This document shows, one piece after another, positions 10,492 to 18,407 of a DNA stretch of 64,000 nt. The stretch is from Herbaspirillum autotrophicum (GTDB lineage Bacteria > Pseudomonadota > Gammaproteobacteria > Burkholderiales > Burkholderiaceae_D). The translations under genes were made by a program, and so were the position numbers. Within the stretch, counting starts at the first letter, position 1, and every line of letters starts with the position of its first letter. The stretch lies in the NCBI RefSeq assembly GCF_001189915.1, contig NZ_LFLS01000008.1, positions 124,001 through 188,000 on the forward strand, given 5' to 3'. Below the pieces are notes generated by a model. The model saw nothing but the letters and a program-made list of their open reading frames with translations, had not been told where the DNA came from and did no database searches.

Positions 10492-11196
10492 TTATCGAAC
10501 CTTAACAAATAAATAGATCAATGGTCGCTCAGGCTTCCCGTTAATACGTTCAATGGTCGCTGTAATTTCATATCCGTTATTCAACCAGCCTCGAAACGTC
10601 GAAGCCAATCCCCGGGGAACATACCCGATACGATTGCCACGGTACAAAATTGCGATTGCGTCTGCATCAAAGGTGTTTTCTGGCTCTGGAACCAAGCGCA
10701 CTTCTGCATCAATTTCGAGATCTGATGCTTGCGCCGAGTCTTGGTATCTAAAACCGGCTATCTCAATGACAAGCTCAAAAGGCGGACGAGCCTGATCCAG
10801 ATCGGCGCAAAATTCAAACCCATCGCTTGGCAATTTTCCTCCCGTATAAGCAAGCAACGCCAAGTCTGAAAATCGGGCATTATTGGGCAACCTGTATCTG
10901 TCCAGATATTCTGAAAAATCATCCCGTGAGCGTGGTGGCAATCGCCGAACGAATGCGTCCAACACCCCCTGTTGATGTTCCAAGGCTGATAGCTTGAAAG
11001 ACGGGTAGCCTTTAAATCCTTCTTGTTGTGCGGTTTCGAAATCGGGCGTTCCATTTCTGTACCGCAATATTGCCTGCATGCCATTTTCAGCGCGGCTTAT
11101 TTCACCCACTATCAGGCGCATACTGGTTGGCGTTGCATTTGACCGCCAAAGCAACCACAGCCGTTCCGGCTCGACGATGTGTTCAATTGTATTCAT
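10492..11196 (-). CDS. HIRAN-domain protein with HipA-N-like front part
   Basis: A 234-aa protein. The C-terminal 90 residues match the HIRAN pattern: VRLVPEPENTFDADAIAI, then an IGYVPRG turn and a final beta segment (PLIYLFVKVR). HIRAN domains bind DNA ends or stalled forks. The first 140 residues (MRLIVGEIS, FKGYPSFKLS, FVRRLPPRSR, LLAYTGGKLPSDGF) loosely resemble the N-terminal domain of HipA-type proteins. That is my impression, not an established match. No kinase domain follows. Codon use is AT-richer than the flanking core genes. The start overlaps the 3' end of the upstream small gene by 14 bp, implying translational coupling. Function is unknown; a phage-defence or toxin-type role is possible. 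Confidence 0.8.
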   Translation of the reverse strand: MNTIEHIVEPERLWLLWRSNATPTSMRLIVGEISRAENGMQAILRYRNGTPDFETAQQEGFKGYPSFKLSALEHQQGVLDAFVRRLPPRSRDDFSEYLDRYRLPNNARFSDLALLAYTGGKLPSDGFEFCADLDQARPPFELVIEIAGFRYQDSAQASDLEIDAEVRLVPEPENTFDADAIAILYRGNRIGYVPRGLASTFRGWLNNGYEITATIERINGKPERPLIYLFVKVR

Positions 11197-11437
11197 TTAA
11201 TGACATTTCAATCTTTTGTTTGCGCAATGCGAGCAACCGTAAATAAAACTGCGCCCGATCCGCACTCAGAGGAATAGGGATATTCAACTGTTGCAGCTTG
11301 GCCAGATTATCCGCTATCTCCTCTATGGAGAAGTCAGCAATCATGGCTTTTAGCGTAGGAACAACGGCAGGAAACCGAAAAAAACGCCATAGCGACCGAG
11401 GGTCCGAATGCAATTTATTGTGTATTAAAAACTTCAC
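11183..11437 (-). CDS. small protein coupled to the HIRAN gene, unknown
   Basis: An 84-aa protein starting at GTG 11437; an in-frame stop two codons upstream rules out an earlier start. The sequence is basic and mostly helical (SIEEIADNLAKLQQLNIP, then RAQFYLRLLALRKQKIE), with no membrane segment and no recognised domain. It is the first gene of a two-gene unit, and its end overlaps the HIRAN gene by 14 bp. A strong inverted repeat sits 20 bp upstream. The layout (small first gene, larger second gene, palindromic operator) resembles autoregulated toxin-antitoxin pairs. That is inference; I do not recognise the family. Confidence 0.6.
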   Translation of the reverse strand: MKFLIHNKLHSDPRSLWRFFRFPAVVPTLKAMIADFSIEEIADNLAKLQQLNIPIPLSADRAQFYLRLLALRKQKIEMSLNEYN

Positions 11438-11457
11438 GCTCTATGCACATACGCGAT

Positions 11458-11492
11458 GACATGTATAGAAAAATGGATTTTCTATACACGTC
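11458..11492. repeat. 15-bp inverted repeat, likely operator of the HIRAN pair
   Basis: GACATGTATAGAAAA (11458-11472) and TTTTCTATACACGTC (11478-11492) are inverted copies with 14 of 15 bases matching and a 5-bp spacer. The dyad sits 20 bp upstream of the GTG of the leftward small gene, in the promoter position. There is no T-run after either arm, so a protein-binding operator is more likely than a terminator. Confidence 0.6.
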
Positions 11493-11543
11493 CAATCTGG
11501 AGAGTTTTCGATGTCGGCACAAGTAGCTGAATAGGCGCAAAGT

Positions 11544-11606
11544 CAGAGCGACTCTGATGCAGAAAAAGCCACTGCGCTTTCACCGTAGCGGTTTTTCTTG
11601 TTGAAT
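11544..11606 (+). terminator. possible degenerate terminator resembling the tRNA terminator
   Basis: A short hairpin (CAGAG / CTCTG, 11544-11556) is followed by an imperfect AAAAAGCC...CGGTTTTT stem (about 11562-11596). Order, spacing and several blocks (GATG-AGAAAAA-CC-CTGCG, then TTGTTG) parallel the hairpin-plus-terminator after the tRNA at 10402-10463. No gene ends directly before it apart from a 7-codon ATG frame at 11512. Confidence 0.35.
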
Positions 11607-11806
11607 GCCGTTCAATAGAAAAATCAATTTCCCCCGAGGCACCCACACGCTATCGAGACCGTTATTGAGGTTGCGTCACATCAACTTGCAATGCACCAAG
11701 GACCGGACTGGTGCCGGCCGCGATGGTTTTTATTCTACGTACACCAAAAATTCCTGGCCTCAGCCCTGTCGGCTGGCGCATCATGTAAAAACGAAAAGGA
11801 GCAATC

Positions 11807-12400
11807 ATGTTTTCAGGTGTCCGTCGCTGGTGGAATGCTTATCTGTTTAAACGAGACGAAAGCATTGCACAACGCGCGCAGATCGAAGCCGGGTACGCTG
11901 TACTTACCTGGAGATTCGATACCAGAGATTTAATCCAAGCCGCAGTTTTACAATATCCGTGATCAAGCCGGCATGAGCTCGTGGTGATGCAGAGCGAAGC
12001 GGATGGATCGGCAATCGACATCCGCGCTCAAAAAAATCGCATACGTTCCCTGGCGTCCGGAGACAGGGAGTCCAGCGCAGAAATTTTCGCTACGCTGACA
12101 TATCGCCTCCAGATCAATGGCACCGTTTCAGCAGGTTTACATTTACAAAAAAGCGCCCATGCCACGCTGATCCAGCCGATGTTTATCTTGGCAGTATTGC
12201 CGCTGTCTCAGTTCGCTGGCAATGCCGGACGGCATCGGATAAAAGAACAACTGAGCATTTTTAACAAGCTGTGCCAGATATCGATGACAGAAGCACCGCC
12301 ATCCATGCGCGACAGAAAATTTCTGAATTGGCTACACCGCAAAGACGCACAATATAAGACGATGGTCCCGGCCGATGCCGGCTATATAAGCGCCAGCTAG
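11807..12400 (+). pseudogene. unknown ORF interrupted by one in-frame TGA
   Basis: An ATG at 11807 follows an AAAAGGAGC ribosome site and opens a 51-codon frame (MFSGVRRWWNAYLFKRD, then AQRAQIEAGYAVLTWRFD) that stops at TGA 11960-11962. The same frame then stays open for about 145 more codons to a TAG at 12400, with GTG GTG ATG restart codons at 11981-11989. That downstream openness is unlikely by chance at this base composition. The simplest reading is a roughly 197-codon gene broken by a nonsense mutation. Alternatives are a genuine 51-aa small protein followed by a separate gene starting at 11981, or read-through. I recognise no domain. The patch is AT-richer than its surroundings. Confidence 0.45.
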
Positions 12401-12453
12401 GCGCCGATTGACCTGACTGCGCCAGGGTTCGCACCAATGCAGATTGAATCCGG

Positions 12454-12493
12454 AAAATGGGACGGCAAGCACAATTCCAGAGCTTGCCGTCCC
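12454..12493 (-). terminator. rho-independent terminator of the MFS operon
   Basis: A perfect 12-bp stem, GGGACGGCAAGC (12459-12470) with GCTTGCCGTCCC (12482-12493), has an 11-nt loop. Read leftward it is followed by ATTTT. It lies about 45 bp past the stop of the transporter gene. Confidence 0.75.
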
Positions 12494-12539
12494 GCGCATT
12501 TCCCGGCCTTGCTGAGTAGTAACCGGGAAGCGTTTTACC

Positions 12540-13847
12540 TCACCCCTTCTCGCCATCAATCTCCCGCCCGGTCTTGTCCTTGATCCAGAACAAGGCCACG
12601 GTCGACAGCGACACCAGCACGATCAGATACCAGGCCGGGGCCAGTTTGCTGCCGGTGGCGTGAATCAGCCAGGTGGCGAAGAACTGGGCGAAGCCGCCGA
12701 ACAGGGCGACGCCGACGCTGTAGACCACTGACATGCCGGTGACACGCACTTCTTTCGGAAACATTTCCGGAATCATGGTGATTGCCGGTGCGGCCTGGAT
12801 GCTGGTGAGGATGCTCAGTACGCCGACGATCAGCAGCAGACGCTCCGCGCTCGGTTCTGCGGTGAGCCACAAGAAGCTCGGATACACCAGCAGCACGAAG
12901 GCGATGCGTGAATACAGGATCAGCGGCTTGCGGCCCACTTTGTCGGCCCAGTGTCCGACGAACGGCGCCACCACGAACATCAGAAAACCCGACAGGATCG
13001 CCGACATCAGTGCCAGCGGCATCGGCAAGCCGAGTTCGCGAATCGCATAGGTCGGCATGTAAAACGTGATGATGTAGGCGCAGACGGTGCCGCCGATGAT
13101 CATCAGTGTGCCGAGCAAGGTATCTTTGCCGTAAATAGTCAGCACGATGCGGATCGAACTGCGACCCTCTTTGCTGTTGGCCGGTGCTGCATGCGTTTCA
13201 TGCAACTGGCTGCGAATGTACAAACCGACCGGTGCGATCAGCATGCCAACCATGAAGGGAATGCGCCAGCCCCAGCTTTCCATCGCTGCCGGTGTCAGGT
13301 TATAGGACAGCAAACCGACCAGTACCGCGCCGAGCGTGATGCCAAGGCCCTGACTGGCGAATTGCCAGCTGCCGAAATAACCGCGATTTTTGGGCGTGGC
13401 GTATTCGATCAGCAAGGTGGTCGATGCGGCCACTTCGCCACCGGCAGAAAAGCCTTGAATCAGGCGCGCCGTCAAAATGATCAATGGTGCGGCGATGCCG
13501 ATTTGCGCATAGGTTGGCGCAAACCCGATCATGGCACAGCCGAGCGCCATCAGATAAATGGTCAGCGTCATCGCCGCCTTGCGGCCACGGCGGTCAGCAT
13601 AGGCGCCGATAATAACGCCGCCCAGCGGCCGCATGACGAAGCCGACGCCGAAAGTAGCGACCGACAACAGCAACTGGCCGTACGGTGACATGGTCGGAAA
13701 GTACAATTTGCCGATGATGATGGCGACAAAGCTGTACACCGTGAAATCAAAAAATTCCAGCGCATTGCCAATCGTGGTCGCCACCAGCATTTTCTTTTTG
13801 CCGATGGGTACACCTTGGGCGCCGGCGCTTGCCGTGACTGTATTCAT
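12540..13847 (-). CDS. MFS transporter, metabolite:H+ symporter (MHS) type
   Basis: A 435-aa inner-membrane carrier with 12 predicted helices. Motifs are typical of the MHS family (proline/betaine, alpha-ketoglutarate and aromatic-acid carriers): GNALEFFDFTVYSF in TM1, GAYADRRGRKAAM in loop 2-3 (MFS signature), ARLIQGFSAGGE in TM4 and GHWADKVGRKPL in loop 8-9. The ATG at 13847 has a GGGAGAC ribosome site; a longer frame to 13886 lacks one. It is last in a leftward operon after esterase, porin and RidA genes, so it probably imports the substrate or product of that set. The substrate, probably an organic acid, cannot be named. Confidence 0.92.
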   Translation of the reverse strand: MNTVTASAGAQGVPIGKKKMLVATTIGNALEFFDFTVYSFVAIIIGKLYFPTMSPYGQLLLSVATFGVGFVMRPLGGVIIGAYADRRGRKAAMTLTIYLMALGCAMIGFAPTYAQIGIAAPLIILTARLIQGFSAGGEVAASTTLLIEYATPKNRGYFGSWQFASQGLGITLGAVLVGLLSYNLTPAAMESWGWRIPFMVGMLIAPVGLYIRSQLHETHAAPANSKEGRSSIRIVLTIYGKDTLLGTLMIIGGTVCAYIITFYMPTYAIRELGLPMPLALMSAILSGFLMFVVAPFVGHWADKVGRKPLILYSRIAFVLLVYPSFLWLTAEPSAERLLLIVGVLSILTSIQAAPAITMIPEMFPKEVRVTGMSVVYSVGVALFGGFAQFFATWLIHATGSKLAPAWYLIVLVSLSTVALFWIKDKTGREIDGEKG

Positions 13848-13898
13848 GCTGTCTCCCTGCTTCCTGTAAATCGATGCTTGCTGCATCGTTGGTATAAG

Positions 13899-14396
13899 TT
13901 ATGCATTGGGTGCCGGGACTTCCGCTGAACAAGCCACAATCATTTCGATCTCGACTGCAATCCCGAATGGCAATTCATTCGACGATACCGCACTGCGCGC
14001 ATGTCTGCCGCGCTCGCCGAACACCGCCATGATCAAATCTGAAGCGCCGTCCACCACTACATGCTGACGCTGAAAACCGGGCGCGCTGTTGACCCACGCC
14101 ATCAGTTTGACCACCCGTGTCACACGATCCAGCGAACCCAGTTCCTGGCGCAGATTCGCCAGCAGATTGAGGGCCGTCAGGCGCGATGCCTGATAACCGT
14201 CTTCCTCACTCAGATCACTGCCGATCTTGCCGGCAAAACGGATCTGGCCGTCGCTGAGCGGTCCTTGTCCCGCCATAAATACCAGCCCGGCAGCCTGCAC
14301 CGCCGTCACATAGTTGGCAGCCGGTTTGGTCGGTTCCGGCAATACCAGATTCAACTCCAGCAAGCGCGCTTCGGCGCTGTCATTTTGAAGCAACAT
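13899..14396 (-). CDS. RidA/YjgF-family protein
   Basis: A 165-aa member of the Rid superfamily, whose best-known member hydrolyses reactive enamine/imine intermediates. Family features include FMAGQGPLSDGQIRF, the middle helix ASRLTALNLLANLRQELGS and the C-terminal ELPFGIAVEIEMIVAC strand. The usual catalytic Arg of RidA (in the RSAV-type turn) appears here as HARSAVSSNELPFG. The ATG at 14396 follows an AGAGGATC ribosome site. It lies 10 bp after the porin gene and 51 bp before the transporter gene. Inside a catabolic operon it more likely belongs to a Rid subgroup acting on a specific deamination or hydrolysis product than to housekeeping RidA. Confidence 0.9.
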   Translation of the reverse strand: MLLQNDSAEARLLELNLVLPEPTKPAANYVTAVQAAGLVFMAGQGPLSDGQIRFAGKIGSDLSEEDGYQASRLTALNLLANLRQELGSLDRVTRVVKLMAWVNSAPGFQRQHVVVDGASDLIMAVFGERGRHARSAVSSNELPFGIAVEIEMIVACSAEVPAPNA

Positions 14397-14406
14397 GGGA
14401 TCCTCT

Positions 14407-15504
14407 TCAGAAACGGTGACGCATACCAACGCGGAATAACATCTGACTGCTGCCGCCACTGACCGGCAAGGCGGCAATCGCCGCCGACGTGGCGCGCCCG
14501 GAAGCGCGTTCGTAGCTCGACATCAAATAGACATCGGTGCGTTTGGACAGCATGTAATCGAGACCCGAACTCAATTGCCCGAAGCGCAGGCCTTCGGCCA
14601 GTGTGTGCGTATAACCGAGACCGAGTGCAGTGGTGGCATTGAAACGGTAACGGCCGCCAGCTTCGTACACCATGGCTTGTTTGGTCGCACCGCCGTTGAT
14701 GGCGCTAAAACGGGACTGCGTGACCATGCCGAAGGCCAGCAATTTGCCAAAGTCGTAACTGCCGCCGACGCCATAGTTGCGGCTGGCATTGCCGCCCCAG
14801 ACTTCCGTGCCGAGCGGCTTGCCGATCAATTGTGAAACGTCGAGCGTGCCGCCTTTGACTTCGGTATAGAAAGTGGCAATCGATACCGGTCCGGCCAGAT
14901 AATGCGCCATCAGGCTGATGGTGCGGTCATTGCCGGCAGCATCGCCGGCACGTTCGCTGAAGGCGTACATGGCGCCAAAAGTGAAGTCGCCGATATTCGG
15001 CGACAGATAGCGCACCGCATTATTGACCGGCACCCCGGACAAACGATCAAGATCCAGCAAGTGCACCGAATACAGGCCGCCGAAACCGGCATAGCCGACG
15101 TTGTACAGCGCCGCTTTCTCGCCCATGAAATCGACCAGTCGTCCCATCGCAATGGTACCGGCCGGACCGCTCAGACCGACATAGGATTGCCGCCCGAAGA
15201 TCTGGCCGTTGGGGCGGGCAGTCCCGTTATCCACGGCAAAGCCGTTTTCAAGAACGAAGATCGCCTTGTTGCCGCCACCCAGTTCTTCGCTGCCTTTGAA
15301 GCCGAGCCGGTTGCCCTGCGACAGCCCGCCATCCATGCGGAAGTTGTTCTTGCCGCCTTCGTTGGTGACATACGTCACGCCGGCATCAATCGATCCGTAA
15401 ATCGTGACATTGGTTTGTGCTGCCACACTGCCACATACCGTCAGTGCGGCAATGCATGCCGCCAGTCTGGTTACTGCCCTTGTCCGTTGCAATTTCTTGT
15501 TCAT
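14407..15504 (-). CDS. Gram-negative trimeric porin
   Basis: A 365-aa outer-membrane porin of the beta-proteobacterial Porin_4/OmpC type. It has a basic signal peptide (MNKKLQRTRAVTRLA then a hydrophobic core to GSVAAQ), mature start TNVTIYGSIDAGVTYV, the loop motif GFKGSEELGGGNKAIFVLE, and a final strand LFRVGMRHRF ending in the Phe needed for BAM recognition. The ATG at 15504 has an AGGAAA ribosome site. The gene lies between esterase and RidA genes in one operon, which suggests a substrate-specific porin for the operon's compound. Confidence 0.94.
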   Translation of the reverse strand: MNKKLQRTRAVTRLAACIAALTVCGSVAAQTNVTIYGSIDAGVTYVTNEGGKNNFRMDGGLSQGNRLGFKGSEELGGGNKAIFVLENGFAVDNGTARPNGQIFGRQSYVGLSGPAGTIAMGRLVDFMGEKAALYNVGYAGFGGLYSVHLLDLDRLSGVPVNNAVRYLSPNIGDFTFGAMYAFSERAGDAAGNDRTISLMAHYLAGPVSIATFYTEVKGGTLDVSQLIGKPLGTEVWGGNASRNYGVGGSYDFGKLLAFGMVTQSRFSAINGGATKQAMVYEAGGRYRFNATTALGLGYTHTLAEGLRFGQLSSGLDYMLSKRTDVYLMSSYERASGRATSAAIAALPVSGGSSQMLFRVGMRHRF

Positions 15505-15594
15505 TATATTTTCCTGTTGTCTCGTCCCCGCCAAACCTCGGCGCCATTATGTATTTAGCGTCCTGCCTCCTCAACCACTACTTCACTGCCCTCC

Positions 15595-16569
15595 TCATTC
15601 GCCGCCACATGCCTGTCGCACGAAACGCACAATACGGGCATTGGCGGTCTGCGCCATGGCGGTATTGAACATCATGAAACCGTGGAAGCCGCCGGGGAAC
15701 ACTTCCAGCCCGGCCTGGTTACCCGCCGCGATCCACCGCATGTACATGAACAGGCTGTCGTCCAGACATGGATCATTGCTGCCGGCGGTGAACAATGCCG
15801 GCGGCAAATTGCGCAGGTCGTAAAACAGCGGTGATACTTCCGGATCGTTGCGCAACTCGCCCGGCACAAAGCGATTCATCAGCGCGTGGTAGCTGCGGCG
15901 ATTGACCAGCAAGCCTTCATCGCTGGCCTTGACGCTTGGCGTCATGCGCAAATCGTAAGCGCCCTGATTCAGATTGATGCCGGCCAGACCGGTATAGTCA
16001 TGCCGATCACGCAAGCGCAAGGTCGCCATCACCGACATGTAAGCGCCGGCCGATTCACCGCCGAGCACCAGCTTTTCGGTCCCGAATTCCTGGGCCGCAT
16101 TGCGCACCAGCCACCAGGCTGCCGCTTCTGCATCGGCCGGTGCCGCCGGAAACGGATGTTCCGGCGCCAGCCGGTATTCGACACTCAACACCACGACATT
16201 GGCGTTGAGCACGATATTGCTGAGCATGCCGTCCTGGCCGTGGGCCGATCCCATGCACATGCCGCCGCCGTGGTGATGCAGATAAACGCCGGCCGGCGCG
16301 GTTCCCGATGTGGCCGTCAACTTGCGAATCAGCAACTTGCCGCCGGGACCATCGATATGAAAATTTTCTGCCGTCACGCCGTCGGCAATCGCCGACGGCT
16401 GCAAGATGCCGTTGCCGGGCGTACGGCCGCGTTCGACTTCCAGCGCCATTTCCCAGCGCGCCGGATTGTCCCGCGATTGTTGTTCAAGCTGGCGATTGAG
16501 TTCCTGCATTTCAGGATCGATCCGTTTCGGGTCAAACCACTCCGGATTGATTTGCTGGCTGAATTCCAT
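15595..16569 (-). CDS. alpha/beta hydrolase, hormone-sensitive-lipase type esterase
   Basis: A 324-aa serine hydrolase of the HSL (family IV) esterases. The oxyanion-hole motif HHHGGG is at residues 98-103, the nucleophile elbow GESAG has Ser173, the acid Asp is in GSNDPCLDDS, and the His is in PGGFHGF. No signal peptide is seen, so it is cytoplasmic. The first gene of a leftward operon with porin, RidA and MFS transporter, it faces an AraC regulator across 197 bp. This points to uptake and hydrolysis of a small ester or lactone; the substrate is unknown. The ATG at 16569 is preceded by AGGGAGAG. Confidence 0.93.
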   Translation of the reverse strand: MEFSQQINPEWFDPKRIDPEMQELNRQLEQQSRDNPARWEMALEVERGRTPGNGILQPSAIADGVTAENFHIDGPGGKLLIRKLTATSGTAPAGVYLHHHGGGMCMGSAHGQDGMLSNIVLNANVVVLSVEYRLAPEHPFPAAPADAEAAAWWLVRNAAQEFGTEKLVLGGESAGAYMSVMATLRLRDRHDYTGLAGINLNQGAYDLRMTPSVKASDEGLLVNRRSYHALMNRFVPGELRNDPEVSPLFYDLRNLPPALFTAGSNDPCLDDSLFMYMRWIAAGNQAGLEVFPGGFHGFMMFNTAMAQTANARIVRFVRQACGGE

Positions 16570-16630
16570 GACTTTCTTCTCTCCCTGATGAATATGTCAG
16601 CGAAGAGTAAAGGACGGTCCCGGCGGCGTC

Positions 16631-16658
16631 TTGTCCTTGCCTGCACCGTCGCTATAAT
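16631..16658 (+). promoter_or_regulatory. candidate sigma-70 promoter of the AraC gene
   Basis: TTGTCC (16631-16636) and a perfect TATAAT (16653-16658) are separated by 16 bp in the divergent esterase/araC region. The predicted start near 16665 gives a leader of about 100 nt before the ATG at 16767. Confidence 0.5.
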
Positions 16659-16766
16659 GAAAGCGCATATCGACAAGAACGCCAAGCCGCGTCACAATCG
16701 CCGCAGTTGGCTATCTCAGCTGAATATCAGGTTGGTCATATTCATCATCGGGGGACAAGGAAGATC

Positions 16767-17762
16767 ATGGGTCGCATCGCTACTGTTCACACACATCGAC
16801 AACCTGCGCTGCTCAGCGAGCGCACCCGCAATGGCGGCAACTGGGCGCGCACCCTCAACGATATCGTGATGCCCGGCTATCAGGTGCATCCGCGCGACAC
16901 TTCCTTTTTTGCCCGGATTCAGGGCCGGCGTCTGCCCGCCGGCGGCTTGCTGGCCTCGGTCGAAGCGTCGGGTCATGAAATGTTGCGCGAACGGCGTGAA
17001 TGGAGTGATGCTTCGCTGGATGACATGGTGTTATTGATTCCGCGCTCGGGCACGGTGTCGGTCACCCAGAATGGCGAATGCCTGCGCTTTTCACCGGGCG
17101 AAGTGGCGGTGGGCCGCTCGACCTGGTCGATGGATACCTCGACTGCGGTGGAATCCCACGCCCGCTTCTTTTTCCTGCGGGTACCGTTTTCCAAACTGGT
17201 ATCGTCGCGCGATCAGCAACATGAAATGCAACAAACCAAGATCCGCTGCAGCGATCCGATGCTGGCGGTGTTGTTGCCGATGATCGAAGCCGTCAGCAAA
17301 CAATTGCATACGTTCTCGATGGCGGAACTGGCGGCGGTGGATCGCGCCATGACGGCGCTGGTGATGCAGATCTATGCCGGGCTGGCACCGGCGGCCCGGC
17401 CGGCCGCAGCAGCCGATCAGCGCTATCGCGATCTGCTGCAACATATCGAATGCTGCCTCGATGATCCGTCGTTGTCAGTGGCGACCTGTGCGCAACAATT
17501 CAAGGTCTCGGCGCGCTATATCCATAAACTGTTTTCCGAGCGCGAAGCCCATTTTTCCGAGCATCTGATGCAGCGCCGGCTGGAGCGCATCCGCATCGAT
17601 CTGACCGATACCCAGCGCAGCAAAGAAAACATTTCGACCATCTGTTTCCGCTGGGGCTTCAACGATGCCGCCCACTTCAGCCGTGTATTCAAAGAGCGTT
17701 TCGGCCTGACGCCGCGCGAGTTCCGGCAACTGGCGCTGCCGTCACCCGAAGCGCTATCCTGA
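16767..17762 (+). CDS. AraC-family transcriptional regulator
   Basis: A 331-aa regulator with an N-terminal AraC-binding-like domain (about residues 15-200) and a C-terminal double helix-turn-helix. The recognition part reads LSVATCAQQFKVSARYIHKLF, followed by ICFRWGFNDAAHFSRVFKERFGLTPREFR, the classic second AraC motif. The ATG at 16767 follows GGACAAGGAAGA; the earlier open frame has no ribosome site. Transcribed away from the esterase-porin-RidA-MFS operon, it is most likely that operon's activator. The inducer is unknown. Confidence 0.94.
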   Translation: MGRIATVHTHRQPALLSERTRNGGNWARTLNDIVMPGYQVHPRDTSFFARIQGRRLPAGGLLASVEASGHEMLRERREWSDASLDDMVLLIPRSGTVSVTQNGECLRFSPGEVAVGRSTWSMDTSTAVESHARFFFLRVPFSKLVSSRDQQHEMQQTKIRCSDPMLAVLLPMIEAVSKQLHTFSMAELAAVDRAMTALVMQIYAGLAPAARPAAAADQRYRDLLQHIECCLDDPSLSVATCAQQFKVSARYIHKLFSEREAHFSEHLMQRRLERIRIDLTDTQRSKENISTICFRWGFNDAAHFSRVFKERFGLTPREFRQLALPSPEALS

Positions 17763-17792
17763 TCCGGTCTGCGAGCCTGCTCTATTGCTGCG

Positions 17793-18263
17793 TCACACCA
17801 GCGGCAAGGCCGTTTCATATTTGACTTCACGCAAGGCGACGCTGGTATTGACCTGCGACACGCCGGGAATCTTCACCAGAACATTGTGCAAGAAGTTATG
17901 GTACGCATTCATGTCGTGCACCACGATCTTGACCACATAATCGGAAGTGCCGGTAACTTCATAACACTCCACCACCTCCGGCCGCAGCCGCATCACTTCT
18001 TCGAAATTCTCCACCACCCCTTCGGCATGGCGCGTCAGCGAAATGTTGGCCAGACAACATACTGACAAGCCCACCTTGCGCCGGTCGACAATCGCCGAGT
18101 AGCGCACGATGTAACCCTTCTCTTCCAGTTCCTTCTGCCGCCGCCAGCACGGGGTAGCCGACATGCCAACTTTCTCGGCCAGTTCATTGGTCGAGATGTG
18201 ACTGTTCTTCTGCAATTCCTGCAAGATTTTGATCGACGCAGCGTCAAGAGTAGGATTTTCCAT
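17793..18263 (-). CDS. Lrp/AsnC-family regulator
   Basis: A 156-aa feast/famine regulator. The N-terminal winged helix has LDAASIKILQELQKNSHIS and the recognition helix MSATPCWRRQKELEEKGYI. The C-terminal RAM domain follows (ECYEVTGTSDYVVKIVV, then NTSVALREVKYETALPL). It is divergent from the indolepyruvate oxidoreductase gene across 144 bp containing AT-rich dyads, so it probably controls that gene in response to an aromatic or branched-chain amino acid. It is convergent with the AraC gene. Confidence 0.95.
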   Translation of the reverse strand: MENPTLDAASIKILQELQKNSHISTNELAEKVGMSATPCWRRQKELEEKGYIVRYSAIVDRRKVGLSVCCLANISLTRHAEGVVENFEEVMRLRPEVVECYEVTGTSDYVVKIVVHDMNAYHNFLHNVLVKIPGVSQVNTSVALREVKYETALPLV

Positions 18264-18317
18264 ATACCGATGAAAAGAAAAATGTTTTATCTGAATTGCT
18301 TATTTTGCACCGGCAAT

Positions 18318-18331
18318 GAGAAATAATTCTC
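18318..18331. promoter_or_regulatory. candidate Lrp operator
   Basis: GAGAA-ATAA-TTCTC is a perfect 5+4+5 dyad in the 144-bp lrp/ior intergenic region, close in character to Lrp sites (AG, AT-rich core, CT). A second dyad, AGAAT-N10-ATTCT, lies at 18454-18473 inside the first codons of the ior gene. Confidence 0.4.
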
Positions 18332-18407
18332 TCGCCTCCGCGCCCTACCATGACCGTCAAATACAAAAGGCTGACCAAGCGCCAGCACACGACAAGACGG
18401 AGCAGAC

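Noticed and set aside
11605-11933. Two overlapping open frames just before and across the small ATG at 11807
   Set aside because: No ribosome sites; the frame starting at 11807 has one and continues far downstream.
10320-12540. Integrated island with tRNA-derived attachment repeats
   Set aside because: I looked for a second copy of the tRNA 3' end in the next 2 kb and saw none, and there is no integrase gene.
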